Of a stretch of 36,529 nucleotides of DNA, positions 1 to 7,646 are shown in pieces. Under the pieces are notes generated by a model. That model had not been told where the DNA came from. It was given only the letters and a program-made list of their open reading frames with translations, and did no database searches. The stretch's first letter is position 1. Every line of letters begins with the position of its first letter. The stretch lies in assembly GCA_005779435.1 (NCBI GenBank), contig SXJH01000225.1:1-36529 (forward strand). The letters are read 5' to 3'. The position numbers and the translations under genes are program-made. The DNA comes from Nitrosomonas sp. (GTDB lineage: Bacteria; Pseudomonadota; Gammaproteobacteria; Burkholderiales; Nitrosomonadaceae).

Positions 1-29
1 CGTGGGTTCGAGTCCCATCAGCCACCCCA
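1..29 (+). tRNA. 3' end of a tRNA-His gene (partial), one half of the att site
   Basis: Positions 4-8 and 14-18 form the T stem (GTGGG/CCCAT, with one G-T pair) around the loop TTCGAGT. Positions 19-25 (CAGCCAC) are the 3' acceptor strand, 26 the discriminator C, and 27-29 an encoded CCA. A 5' acceptor strand GTGGCTG is expected, which is characteristic of bacterial tRNA-His. The 5' part lies outside the window. The anticodon arm of the same tRNA type is at the opposite end of the window, so this is read as the phage attachment site. Confidence 0.85.
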
Positions 30-84
30 TTAAATCAATCAGTTACCATCCGATAGTGGCAAATTTTGTAATAAAAATTTGTGT

Positions 85-95
85 TTTTGTAAGAT
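85..95. repeat. 11-bp direct repeat near the left end (second copy at 36411-36421)
   Basis: TTTTGTAAGAT occurs here, 56 bp inside the tRNA 3' end, and again in the same orientation at 36411-36421, about 88 bp before the right att half. A related AATTTTGTAAT lies at 62-72. Short direct repeats flanking an att core could be arm-type binding sites of a tyrosine integrase. This is inference from position only. The 30-110 interval is otherwise AT-rich with no gene. Confidence 0.3.
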
Positions 96-110
96 AGCAT
101 CCAAGATCAA

Positions 111-467
111 TTAGAATTTCCTGTCATAAACCACTCGTTCCCAGCGATCCTTGCAGGCATCATCAGAACATGTTTTTATTTTCTTCGGCAGCCATTGCAG
201 ATTATGCAGCGCATCGCACCCACCAACGGCTAGCGGTATCACATGATCGATTTGCCAATCGCTGCGCTTATATCCGATGGGTAAAGGATAGCGCGCTTCA
301 AAATCTCGCAATACCGCTGCGCTGCGCTTAATTTTTCCCGACGCTGTGCGTTTCGGTTCGCCGCAATACCGAGTTTCGGGTGAATGATTGTCAGCATACA
401 CAGGATCGCTACAGGAAAAGATCAGAAAACTTATCGATAAAATAATCGACAACCTAAAAATCATCAT
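111..467 (-). CDS. Secreted HNH endonuclease of the lysis region
   Basis: 118 aa. The start at 467 is chosen because GGGAGGA lies 7 nt upstream. Residues 1-21 form a hydrophobic Sec-type signal ending near FLIFSCSDP; the Cys could also be a weak lipobox. The mature part carries CGEPKRTASGKIKRS and then the HNH core WQIDHVIPLAVGGCDALHN with LQWLP. It belongs to a small HNH family (R-T-A-S-G-x-I ... DH-x-I-P-L) that I know from phage lysis cassettes. It is the last gene of the minus-strand late operon, directly beside the att site. It would act in the periplasm or after export, perhaps on DNA at lysis; its biological role is inferred. Confidence 0.8.
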   Translation of the reverse strand: MMIFRLSIILSISFLIFSCSDPVYADNHSPETRYCGEPKRTASGKIKRSAAVLRDFEARYPLPIGYKRSDWQIDHVIPLAVGGCDALHNLQWLPKKIKTCSDDACKDRWERVVYDRKF

Positions 468-469
468 TT

Positions 470-874
470 TCAATCCTCCCAATGCGACGCGCCGCCAAGG
501 CGCACGCCCGCCCACATCGCCCAAGCCGTCACTTTGGCACGGAACAAGCTGACGCCATCCTGTGTTAAGCATTCGATAATCACGCCGCGCAAAACTTTGT
601 CGGCGGTTTCTCGATCGATCTTTGAGCCGCTGCCGGTTGATGTTGTGTGATCTTTACGATACAACCAATCGTGCAGCGTCGCGGCCTCATCACCAACCCC
701 GCCGAATAACAAGTACATAAACGGCAAACGCGGCACGGATGCAAAATTGGTTTCAAACCCGGCATCGACTACGATCAGCCCTACGTTATCGGATCGGTAA
801 ATTAGCGGCTCAATCAAGCGCCAGGAATGCTCCCCGAGTTTTTCTACGCGCAGCTTCGTTTGAAATTTACCCAT
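470..874 (-). CDS. DUF1353-family phage protein
   Basis: 134 aa. ATG at 872-874 overlaps the holin stop (TAATG) and is preceded by AGGAGA. The sequence contains ETNFASVPRLPFMYLLFG, then EAATLHDWLY, matching the DUF1353 pattern (FASVPR ... HDWLY) seen in many phage lysis and tail regions. Conserved His/Asp in HDWLY might be catalytic or metal-binding, but no reaction is established. The C-terminus has a hydrophobic stretch (AKVTAWAMWAGVRLGG) that could be membrane associated. The tight overlap places it in the lysis operon. Confidence 0.75.
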   Translation of the reverse strand: MGKFQTKLRVEKLGEHSWRLIEPLIYRSDNVGLIVVDAGFETNFASVPRLPFMYLLFGGVGDEAATLHDWLYRKDHTTSTGSGSKIDRETADKVLRGVIIECLTQDGVSLFRAKVTAWAMWAGVRLGGASHWED

Positions 875-1179
875 TAATTCTTTCTCCTGTTTTCTACTGT
901 TTGAGGAACCAACAACCCGATACCTGCGCCCGCGATAATGATCTGCGACATTGTGAGTCCGTCCAGATAAGACAGACCACCCGCACCGGCGCACATCGCC
1001 GCGAAAGTTGTGATAGCGCGTCCTGTTGCGTGGGCATCGCCGAACATATAACCGGCCAGCCCCTTATCCACAGTCTCAAAAGACCATTTCCTGTAATATG
1101 CATACAGCATGCCGACTATGCCGGAAACGACGAATGCGCCGAGCCGGATCGCTTCGGCTTTATCTATCAACTCAATCAT
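874..1179 (-). CDS. Putative holin, three membrane helices
   Basis: 101 aa. Start ATG at 1177-1179 overlaps the upstream stop (ATGA). Three hydrophobic segments are visible: about residues 10-28 (LGAFVVSGIVGMLYAYY), 53-72 (ITTFAAMCAGAGGLSYLDGL) and 74-92 (MSQIIIAGAGIGLLVPQ). The C-terminus is basic (ENRRKN). Size, topology and the position between a lipoprotein, an endopeptidase gene and other lysis genes fit a holin that permeabilises the inner membrane. Another small phage membrane protein is possible. Longer upstream starts would overlap the lipoprotein gene and have no comparable coupling. Confidence 0.65.
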   Translation of the reverse strand: MIELIDKAEAIRLGAFVVSGIVGMLYAYYRKWSFETVDKGLAGYMFGDAHATGRAITTFAAMCAGAGGLSYLDGLTMSQIIIAGAGIGLLVPQTVENRRKN

Positions 1180-1688
1180 GGCCGCAGCGCCACGCCAGCG
1201 AGGATTTTGGCGAACGTGATTGCATCGAGCATCGCTTGATAACGATGTCCTGCCGCTATCAGTCCGTCGACAGAATCGTTCATATTTTTCGCTCGCGATT
1301 GATAATCCAGCAGCAGGTGCCGGTTGGATTCCGGGTAATCTTCCCAATGCGCCGCGACGATCTTTTCGGCGGCGCGATATTGCGCGACGAGTTTATTGTA
1401 ATCCGCAACAAAAACCACAAACGCCGGGGCTGTAGAGTCGATATCCATTAGCGACGCCTTCCAGCGATCTGCGAAAGCCATATATTCGTTGAGCGCATGA
1501 TCGATCATGAGCCGTTCCGTGTCCGACAGCGGCGCGCTTTTAATTACGATCCCAACCTGCCCGGATTGGATCTGCTCGTTTGCGATTGCTGCATTGGTCA
1601 AATCGGCTGTATTTTTTAATACGGTTTCGCATCCAACTATCATGAAAAATACGAAAAACAACGCAAATCTATTTAAATAATCCTTCAC
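1176..1688 (-). CDS. Lysis-region lipoprotein (spanin-like candidate)
   Basis: 170 aa. The signal sequence MKDYLNRFALFFVFFMIVGC ends in a lipobox (IVGC), so lipidation and outer-membrane or periplasmic anchoring are expected. The mature part is largely helical and charged, with LSDTERLMIDHALNEY and AEKIVAAHWEDYPESN. The start overlaps the end of the M15 peptidase gene by 20 bp and the end overlaps the holin gene, so translation is coupled within the lysis cassette. An outer-membrane spanin-like role is one possibility. It is longer than typical o-spanins, and no i-spanin partner is embedded in another frame that I could recognise, so this remains a guess. Confidence 0.6.
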   Translation of the reverse strand: MKDYLNRFALFFVFFMIVGCETVLKNTADLTNAAIANEQIQSGQVGIVIKSAPLSDTERLMIDHALNEYMAFADRWKASLMDIDSTAPAFVVFVADYNKLVAQYRAAEKIVAAHWEDYPESNRHLLLDYQSRAKNMNDSVDGLIAAGHRYQAMLDAITFAKILAGVALRP

Positions 1689-2130
1689 GTTTCAAATATC
1701 CTTTAATCGTTAAACATTGCATCCTATTTTTCCCGCTCACAATTGAGCAGTGCACCCAACCAGAACTCGGCATTCCGGATTCGTAGTTTTCGAGAATTAA
1801 TTGATCGTAAATAAGGTTCATTGAAATCCAGTTGGCTAAGTCATAGTTGGATACGCCCGGGATTTCAAAATCAACGGCCTGCCCAGTCATGTGCTGCGAT
1901 GATTTGCTTCCTCTAATAGCTTGGTTGAGTTCGGCGCAACGGTAACCACTATTGGGTCTAAACGGAATATGGAAATGATCCCGAACCGGTTCTAAGATGC
2001 GGCAACAAACGATTTTTAATCGCTCAATGACATCTTCCGGTGGAGTATTGTCGATGCCGAGTTCGATGGCTTTATCGGAATGAATGAGTTCCGATAATTT
2101 AAAGTGCGGGGAAAGGTAGATGTCAATCAT
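1669..2130 (-). CDS. Endolysin, peptidase M15 family (D,D/L,D-carboxypeptidase-like)
   Basis: 153 aa. The M15/VanY-like zinc site is visible as SSQHMTGQAVDFE (His and Asp ligands) together with the later SGWVHCS motif supplying the second His. The N-terminal part (LSPHFKLSELIHSDKAI) is the usual lead-in of this phage peptidase family. It should cleave peptide stems of peptidoglycan in the periplasm at lysis. There is no signal peptide, so it needs a holin. AAGGA precedes the start, and the start overlaps the stop of the small membrane protein gene upstream (ATGA). Confidence 0.85.
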   Translation of the reverse strand: MIDIYLSPHFKLSELIHSDKAIELGIDNTPPEDVIERLKIVCCRILEPVRDHFHIPFRPNSGYRCAELNQAIRGSKSSQHMTGQAVDFEIPGVSNYDLANWISMNLIYDQLILENYESGMPSSGWVHCSIVSGKNRMQCLTIKGYLKREGLFK

Positions 2131-2306
2131 TTGCTGTGTGTCCTTTCTAAATGATTATCTAGCCTAGCGTGAGCGTCATTTGCCGATTTTTCAATATGAT
2201 CGATCCTTGAATGGATCGACCTAATATCTGCGCGTATGCCGCCCCATATTGCCGCAGCAACGATTAATTGACCCCCAAGCCATAGCAACATACTTTGATC
2301 CTCCAT
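2127..2306 (-). CDS. Small membrane/coiled-coil protein, holin-like
   Basis: 59 aa, start at 2306 with GGGGA 7 nt upstream; the stop overlaps the endolysin ATG. Residues about 6-24 (MLLWLGGQLIVAAAIWGGI) form one membrane segment. The rest is an amphipathic, charged helix (IRSIHSRIDHIEKSANDAH) ending in HLERTHSK. The one-helix-plus-coiled-coil shape and the coupling to the endolysin resemble small phage holin or XhlA-type accessory proteins. No sequence family was recognised. It heads the lysis cassette, directly after the terminator-like hairpin at 2321-2341. Confidence 0.65.
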   Translation of the reverse strand: MEDQSMLLWLGGQLIVAAAIWGGIRADIRSIHSRIDHIEKSANDAHARLDNHLERTHSK

Positions 2307-2310
2307 TCTG

Positions 2311-2341
2311 TTTCCCCAAAAAATAAAGCCGCATAAGCGGC
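2311..2341 (-). terminator. Intrinsic terminator after the ejection-protein genes
   Basis: On the minus strand GCCGC-TTAT-GCGGC is followed by TTTATTTTTT. It lies about 100 bp after the end of the 707-aa gene and just before the lysis cassette, so it should lower readthrough into the lysis genes unless antitermination is active. Confidence 0.7.
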
Positions 2342-2438
2342 CTTGTTGTTTGATAAAATGATTTTTTATTATTTAAAAACGTCTGACATTTTGGACTACG
2401 AAACAGTCAGATCAATAATTGTCCCGCTTGGTGTTTGC

Positions 2439-4562
2439 CTATTGATGCCCTTGTACTTGAGGTTCCAAAAGTGGCTTCAGGATTGGGTAGCCCGCTACGG
2501 ACAATGGCAAATTGAAGCCTCTTATCAGCTCGGGAGGAAGTGCGGCCGGGCGATTAAACGCATTCGCGCCTGGATTAAGCGCTGAATTAACCTGCCCTCG
2601 AACCCTGAAGTTCATTAATGGATTAATCGCCAATTCTTTCAAATACGGAAGTCCTGACATTCTGCCCATTAAATTTGCAATTGCCTGTGATGTGCCAGAG
2701 TTATTTACGGCAGCGCCAACCGGCTGGGATTGTATCGCTGCCGATACCCTGCCGATTCTTTGCAAGTGCTGCATTTCCTCTGGCTGAAACAAGATTTTCA
2801 GTTTAGCTTCGCCGATTTGCTTTAAAGCTTTGTTGTAGGCAGATTGGCTAAATTTTCCGAACTCGTCAGTCGATCCGTTCAATGCCTTCTCTTTCAGCCA
2901 GTCGATTATCTGGCCCTTTGTTTCTGTGAACAGTTGCGGATTGTTTTTCAGATCGGAACGAAGCGCCATGACATCGGCAGCCTTCCCGCGTATTAGAAAT
3001 TTGTTCACAAAATCATCCGGCGATATCGCGCCTTCCACAACAGATTTTAGCGGGGCGGAATTATCAAGCGCGTTGAAACGCTGCGATGCAGCCGATCTTG
3101 CAGCCTTGAATGCATCGCCTGCCTGCTGTCCCATCGTGTCGCCGATCCTGTCGATCTCGTTTTGTAGCGCATTGTTCACGATCTTTAGCGCAACATTTTC
3201 CCTTCCCGGAATTTGAGACATTTGATCGTTGATTGCTTGTCTTATTTGCTCGGCTTTTTGAATCGTGAACGGAAGCTCACCGGTTGCAATTTGATTGATC
3301 GCCTTCCTGACGCCGTCCGGCAGCGCATCGCCAAGCAGGGCATCATCTAGGGCATTGTTTACCGATTGCGCAAAGTTCGCCGGGTTAAGCGGCGTGTGTA
3401 TTCCGGCGGCCTCTCTTGCTGCGCCGTATAAATTATCCACGCTTGATTTTCTTGCGGCATCGATCGCTTTCAAATGGTCAATAATTTGATTGCCCGCGCC
3501 GTATCTGTCCAAGCCCGCACCGGATCTTTGTGTATTCAGATTCTCAATTAATTGCTTGTTTTGGGTATTAAACCGGTTTGCCAACTCATCGCCGGCACCA
3601 GCAATGCCGCGCGTATTTTGCTCAAATTGAAACTGCCCCGGCTCTCTTGTCAATTGTCCAAGCGTAGGTTTGATATTCAATGAATCGAAATCAGCCTTCC
3701 GCGCCAAGGCGTCAATATCAAGATTTCCGCCAGATTTTATGGATGTTTCCACGTCTTTCATAAGAGAATTCTGCATTTCCTTTGAAAGCCTGTTGAAATC
3801 TATTCCGCGTTGAGAGAACTTAACAGAAAGTTCTTCCGCCCCTTGCTTTGGATCGAAACCTCTAAATTTTTCTGCAATCTTTGAAAAACCTTTAGCCAAC
3901 GCATCTGACACGAAAGGCGAAGCCGCGCCCGTTGCCGCACCTATTGCCGCTTGTTCCCCTTTTTGCTCCCAGAATGAATTATCCGCGCCAGCGTCATTCA
4001 CTGGCTGCATTGCTGCGCCAACGGTTCCAGCTCCGGCGCTTGATAAAACTCGTGTTAACATCGGCGCGCCTTTTGCTGCCATAAACGGCATGCCAAGCGG
4101 GATTGATGCGGCTATATTGCCACCGATCCGACCGACATCGAAGCCGCGATCCTCTCCGTTACGCCAATTTTGCCGATAATCTTGTTCCGCCGCCTGATTG
4201 ATGCCTTCGACCTTTTGACGTTCCGCCTGCATGAATTTCTCGAAATCGGAACCCGCCGGGGCGATGGTTTCCAATCCTCGCGTCAATAATTGCGCGCCAC
4301 CATCCGCAATATCCCGCGCGCCTCGGACTGCCCCACCAATAAATGAATTTTTCAGGTTATCAAGAAGTGTGGCGCCTGGATGCTGTCTTGTGGTGTTGGT
4401 TTGCGCCACCGGATTGGGCACTACATCCGGTTGCCCGCCGCTTTCCGGCTGTGTGTGCAAGTTTTGCTGCACGTAACCGATGGCATCTTCCTCGGTTGCG
4501 CCTTCTGGCGCAAATACTCGGTACTTTTTCCCGTCAGGTGCTGTAATCTCAAATTTCGGCAT
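2439..4562 (-). CDS. Large DNA-ejection / internal virion protein candidate
   Basis: 707 aa. The N-terminus reads MPKFEITAPDGKKYRVFAPE and EEDAIGYVQQ, a small domain common at the start of large podophage internal proteins. A long Ala/Gly-rich helical body follows (for example GRIGGNIAASIPLGMPFMAAK), and then coiled-coil-like charged helices. It lies in the slot where P22 encodes its ejection proteins (7/20/16), downstream of tail genes, and is the largest of three consecutive candidates. Function is inferred from order, length and composition. The protein would leave the capsid with the DNA and form part of a trans-envelope conduit. Confidence 0.6.
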   Translation of the reverse strand: MPKFEITAPDGKKYRVFAPEGATEEDAIGYVQQNLHTQPESGGQPDVVPNPVAQTNTTRQHPGATLLDNLKNSFIGGAVRGARDIADGGAQLLTRGLETIAPAGSDFEKFMQAERQKVEGINQAAEQDYRQNWRNGEDRGFDVGRIGGNIAASIPLGMPFMAAKGAPMLTRVLSSAGAGTVGAAMQPVNDAGADNSFWEQKGEQAAIGAATGAASPFVSDALAKGFSKIAEKFRGFDPKQGAEELSVKFSQRGIDFNRLSKEMQNSLMKDVETSIKSGGNLDIDALARKADFDSLNIKPTLGQLTREPGQFQFEQNTRGIAGAGDELANRFNTQNKQLIENLNTQRSGAGLDRYGAGNQIIDHLKAIDAARKSSVDNLYGAAREAAGIHTPLNPANFAQSVNNALDDALLGDALPDGVRKAINQIATGELPFTIQKAEQIRQAINDQMSQIPGRENVALKIVNNALQNEIDRIGDTMGQQAGDAFKAARSAASQRFNALDNSAPLKSVVEGAISPDDFVNKFLIRGKAADVMALRSDLKNNPQLFTETKGQIIDWLKEKALNGSTDEFGKFSQSAYNKALKQIGEAKLKILFQPEEMQHLQRIGRVSAAIQSQPVGAAVNNSGTSQAIANLMGRMSGLPYLKELAINPLMNFRVRGQVNSALNPGANAFNRPAALPPELIRGFNLPLSVAGYPILKPLLEPQVQGHQ

Positions 4563-4564
4563 AA

Positions 4565-5695
4565 TTAATCAATCCTTTGGGCCGCCCATCCGCCGCCGCT
4601 TATTGTTGATCTTTTGTTTTGCGATGCCGGAGGTTGACCGGCTTTCGTTTTTGCTCGGCCAATGCCATTTCGAATTATTTGCTGGAATTCTCTCGATGCT
4701 TTGATAAATTCATCCTCAGTATTGGCTTTTTCCATTCGAGACATGGCTTGCGTTGCCTTAATGCCTTCAATCTCAGTGATCTGCCCTCCGCCTTTTAACG
4801 TCTCAAACGCTTCCAAGAATTGCTTGCCTTTGAGTTGTTTTAGCGCAATATCGAAGCTTGCGGCATCGGTGCCGGGAACATAAGACAATGGAGAACCGAC
4901 AACGGCGCTTTTTCCAACCGATATTTTAAAGCCTGGATGCGCAAGCAAATCGTCAATCAATTTAATCGATTCTTCGCCCTGCTGTATTACTTTCGGCAAG
5001 TAAGCCTGAGCCTTGATACGATTAACCGCGCTCTCTTTTGCCCCTGCTATTTCCCCGGCCTTTTGCGCCTGAAATTCTGGGCTGTAATCCATTGCAAATC
5101 TAGCCCGATTCAAATCATAATTCGCCCCGAAATGCCGTTCACTCTGAGCTAGTCTAGCCGATTCTCCCGGACTGATCGTTTTTCCGTACTGCGCGACAGG
5201 TTTCATCGAAACCGGATCAATCAATGCATTCGATCCGCCCTGATCCATTTTAATCGGCGCTTTCCAAGGTGTTTCGCCGGTATTCGTCACGCCGCCGAAT
5301 GAATCTATATACTTGACAACAGGTCGTCCGTTCTCGTCGGTTGCTTCAATCTTTGCCTTATACTGCGGAATTGTGCCCTGCAGCGTTTTCACATGCGACA
5401 TCAATTCCGGCATACCGCTCGACATCAAGGCATTGATTGCGCCCTTGTGATCGATGGAGCCGTCGTTTTTGGTGTGTTGTTGTAGCGTTTCTTGCAACAT
5501 TTGCCGCGCCAATTGATCGCGCAAGAATTTCTGGTTCTGCATCTCAGCCATAAGTTTCCGATGCTGCAACTCATTTCCAGTCATAAGGCCGTTCATTGCG
5601 CCTTGAAAACCAGCACCGAATCCTCCATGAGGATCAAGAAAGCCAGCCGCGCCGCCCAATAAAGCTAATGTTTGTGGACTTGTCCAATTACTCAT
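4565..5695 (-). CDS. Ejection/internal virion protein candidate
   Basis: 376 aa. The N-terminal region is hydrophobic and glycine-rich (LALLGGAAGFLDPHGGFGAG). It is followed by a Gln/Met-rich helix (KLMAEMQNQKFLRDQLARQ) and a longer helical domain ending in SRMEKANTEDEFIKAS. The ATG is 12 bp downstream of the preceding gene and the stop lies 2 bp before the next start, so the three ejection-type genes form one translational block. Comparable to the middle ejection protein in P22-like phages by position only. No enzymatic motif seen. Confidence 0.55.
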   Translation of the reverse strand: MSNWTSPQTLALLGGAAGFLDPHGGFGAGFQGAMNGLMTGNELQHRKLMAEMQNQKFLRDQLARQMLQETLQQHTKNDGSIDHKGAINALMSSGMPELMSHVKTLQGTIPQYKAKIEATDENGRPVVKYIDSFGGVTNTGETPWKAPIKMDQGGSNALIDPVSMKPVAQYGKTISPGESARLAQSERHFGANYDLNRARFAMDYSPEFQAQKAGEIAGAKESAVNRIKAQAYLPKVIQQGEESIKLIDDLLAHPGFKISVGKSAVVGSPLSYVPGTDAASFDIALKQLKGKQFLEAFETLKGGGQITEIEGIKATQAMSRMEKANTEDEFIKASREFQQIIRNGIGRAKTKAGQPPASQNKRSTISGGGWAAQRID

Positions 5696-5707
5696 ATTCT
5701 CAATCCT

Positions 5708-6937
5708 CTACGTTAACGAAACAATTGGAGCGTTAGCGACTCCTAGACCTCTGCCGCCAAACATTTGCATGCTGCCTAAGGGGGAACTCATTAATCCACT
5801 CATGCCGCTTAATCCACCCATGCCGCTCATCAAACCGCCAGCCCCCATAGCGGCGCCTATTGCCAATTGTGCAATGCTAGGAGTAGTAGTTTGTTTACCT
5901 CGCTGGATTCCGTAAGTCTGCGCCGTCGGCGCCGTTATGTTGTAATACCGTGACAAATTATCCCAATTCAGTGTATTTGGCATATTAAGCGCGTTCATAT
6001 AATTACCGTACATCGAATCTGCCATGGTGTTAGTGTTATTTAAAACATTAAGCCCCTGCATGCGGTTATTCAGGTTTTGCGCGTTTCGATCCATTAATTG
6101 TTGATTATTTTGCAAGCCCAGATTCGCATTAAATTGATTTGCGTTCATCAAATTCGCTATATTTTGTGCCTGAGAATTGAAATCGTAACCCGCATTGATG
6201 TTTTGTGCGTTCAACGATCTGTCAGTATTTCCGATAGCCAATCCGACAGCCTGATCGTTTAATTGGTTGGCCGTTCCCATCATCCGGTTCTGTGCGTTTT
6301 CAAATGCCGCACCATACATCGGAGCCAATCCGGTTGATAAATCCTGATTCAATCTCGACATAGCCAGACCTTCGGCAATTCCTTGTCGTGATCCACCATA
6401 TTGACCGGCCCCCATCGCTCCCGATCGGATCTGTGGCAATACGTTTTCAGTCGTATTTCTGGTTATCTGATTGGTTATGCTCTGCGCGATTGGGTCAAGG
6501 TATTTTGTGTTTATGCTCCCAGAAAGTAGCTGGCTTAAGGAATTACTTGGATTTAATGCCCCTTGCAAGTTCCTTGCGGAAAATGCGTCTACTCCTCTGC
6601 CCGCATATACATTTGGTGCGTCAATACCCCCTGGGTTGTTTATATCGCCAACGCTGGAAAAATCACTATCGAACTCACCATTGCCGGTTCGGTGCGCGGC
6701 ATCATGGATTCCGGGAAGCCATCCGGCTCGCTGGCCGATATTTTCCCGATATGCGTCGCTAGCCCCTTGCATTGCATCGTTCCATCCGCCGGAATTGTAA
6801 AGCCGCCCAGATTCAGGCAAATACCCCTTAACGCCCGATTCTTCGTCGCCTAAAATATATTTTTCGCCCTCAGCCCATGGCGTTAAATAACTTTTGCTTT
6901 TTTTCTTGCTATTAAGCAGATTTGTGTCGCCCATCAT
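5708..6937 (-). CDS. Asn/Gln-rich internal virion (ejection) protein candidate
   Basis: 409 aa. The centre is rich in Asn, Gln and Ala (NINAGYDFNSQAQNIANLMN) and the C-terminus in Gly and Met (AAMGAGGLMSGMGGLSGMSG), a composition seen in podophage internal proteins. RSGAMGAGQYGGSRQGIAEG is a glycine-rich segment often found in this type. The start overlaps the stop of the GNAT gene (ATGATG). First of three consecutive ejection-type genes. Role inferred from neighbours. Confidence 0.55.
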   Translation of the reverse strand: MMGDTNLLNSKKKSKSYLTPWAEGEKYILGDEESGVKGYLPESGRLYNSGGWNDAMQGASDAYRENIGQRAGWLPGIHDAAHRTGNGEFDSDFSSVGDINNPGGIDAPNVYAGRGVDAFSARNLQGALNPSNSLSQLLSGSINTKYLDPIAQSITNQITRNTTENVLPQIRSGAMGAGQYGGSRQGIAEGLAMSRLNQDLSTGLAPMYGAAFENAQNRMMGTANQLNDQAVGLAIGNTDRSLNAQNINAGYDFNSQAQNIANLMNANQFNANLGLQNNQQLMDRNAQNLNNRMQGLNVLNNTNTMADSMYGNYMNALNMPNTLNWDNLSRYYNITAPTAQTYGIQRGKQTTTPSIAQLAIGAAMGAGGLMSGMGGLSGMSGLMSSPLGSMQMFGGRGLGVANAPIVSLT

Positions 6938-7377
6938 TTAACCTCGTAAGTGTAATTCTCGCTTTTTCTCACGTAACCTAAGCCGTCATAAAACATCTTT
7001 CCGATACCGCGCCTGCTGCACGTATCAATCCATTTCGCGCCATTTTCTTTTGCATACGCGACAAATGCATCGTGAAGTTTTGTCCCCCAATCATGCATTC
7101 CTTCTCCACCGGTCAAGAACAGAAATAACGATTTACCACCCGGGTGCTCGGTAATTGTGGTTACTGATGCGCTAACAAGAGCACCGTTCTTAGTGATCGC
7201 CCAGGCTTGGCTATCGCCGCGAATTAAATCAAGCAAAACGAAATCTATCGGGTATTTTTTATCCGTGTCGAACTTGGTGAGAGCTGACAACAAAAAAGGG
7301 CGTATTAACGGCCAATTGTTCAGCACAATCGATGTGTCTAGTTTATGAATTGCTATATTGTCTTGTTCCATTTTCAT
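6934..7377 (-). CDS. GNAT-like acetyltransferase within the tail/ejection module
   Basis: 147 aa, start at 7377, where ATG overlaps the upstream stop (TAATG). The fold pattern fits GNAT: an N-terminal helix pair (LNNWPLIRPFLLSALTKF), strands with AWAITKNGALVSASVTTI, then a helix (HDAFVAYAKENGAKWIDTC) and the terminal GIGKMFYDGLGYVRKSENY, which matches the usual end of GNAT domains. The acetyl-CoA P-loop (Q/R-x-x-G-x-G/A) is not clearly present, so it may be degenerate or a structural relative. GNAT-like proteins occur at this position in other podophages as I recall them. Confidence 0.55.
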   Translation of the reverse strand: MKMEQDNIAIHKLDTSIVLNNWPLIRPFLLSALTKFDTDKKYPIDFVLLDLIRGDSQAWAITKNGALVSASVTTITEHPGGKSLFLFLTGGEGMHDWGTKLHDAFVAYAKENGAKWIDTCSRRGIGKMFYDGLGYVRKSENYTYEVK

Positions 7378-7646
7378 TACCCTAAAAACACCCAGGCCGA
7401 ACCGTTGTACCGGTAAAACCCGATGCCGCTTCCTGGATTCCAATTTGTTCCGTCCGCATACCTAAAATCACCATCGCGCGGCTTTGATGGGGCTGCATGA
7501 ATCTTGTCCAAATGCCCATCGGCCAGCCGGTTGACCGCAGCCTGTATCTTTTCAAATTCCTGTTGCAAATAAAGCGGAATGTCTTTCGGCTCGACAGGCA
7601 CCGGGCCGGGTGCATAGAACGCGCTGCTGTTATTTGCTGGTTTCAT
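7377..7646 (-). CDS. Small phage protein of the tail region, unknown function
   Basis: 89 aa. The N-terminal half has a helix with the pattern PLYLQQEFEKIQAAVNRLAD. The C-terminal half, RDGDFRYADGTNWNPGSGIG and YRYNGSAWVFLG, looks like a short beta hairpin module ending in a W-x-x-L pattern often seen at the tips of phage fibre proteins. The gene follows the gp10-like gene with no gap and overlaps the GNAT start. No named family recognised; likely virion associated. Confidence 0.6.
   Translation of the reverse strand: MKPANNSSAFYAPGPVPVEPKDIPLYLQQEFEKIQAAVNRLADGHLDKIHAAPSKPRDGDFRYADGTNWNPGSGIGFYRYNGSAWVFLG

Noticed and set aside
2343..2585. Plus-strand 80-codon frame with a hydrophobic segment.
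   Set aside because: It overlaps the 3' end of the 707-aa gene and the terminator region, with no Shine-Dalgarno site.
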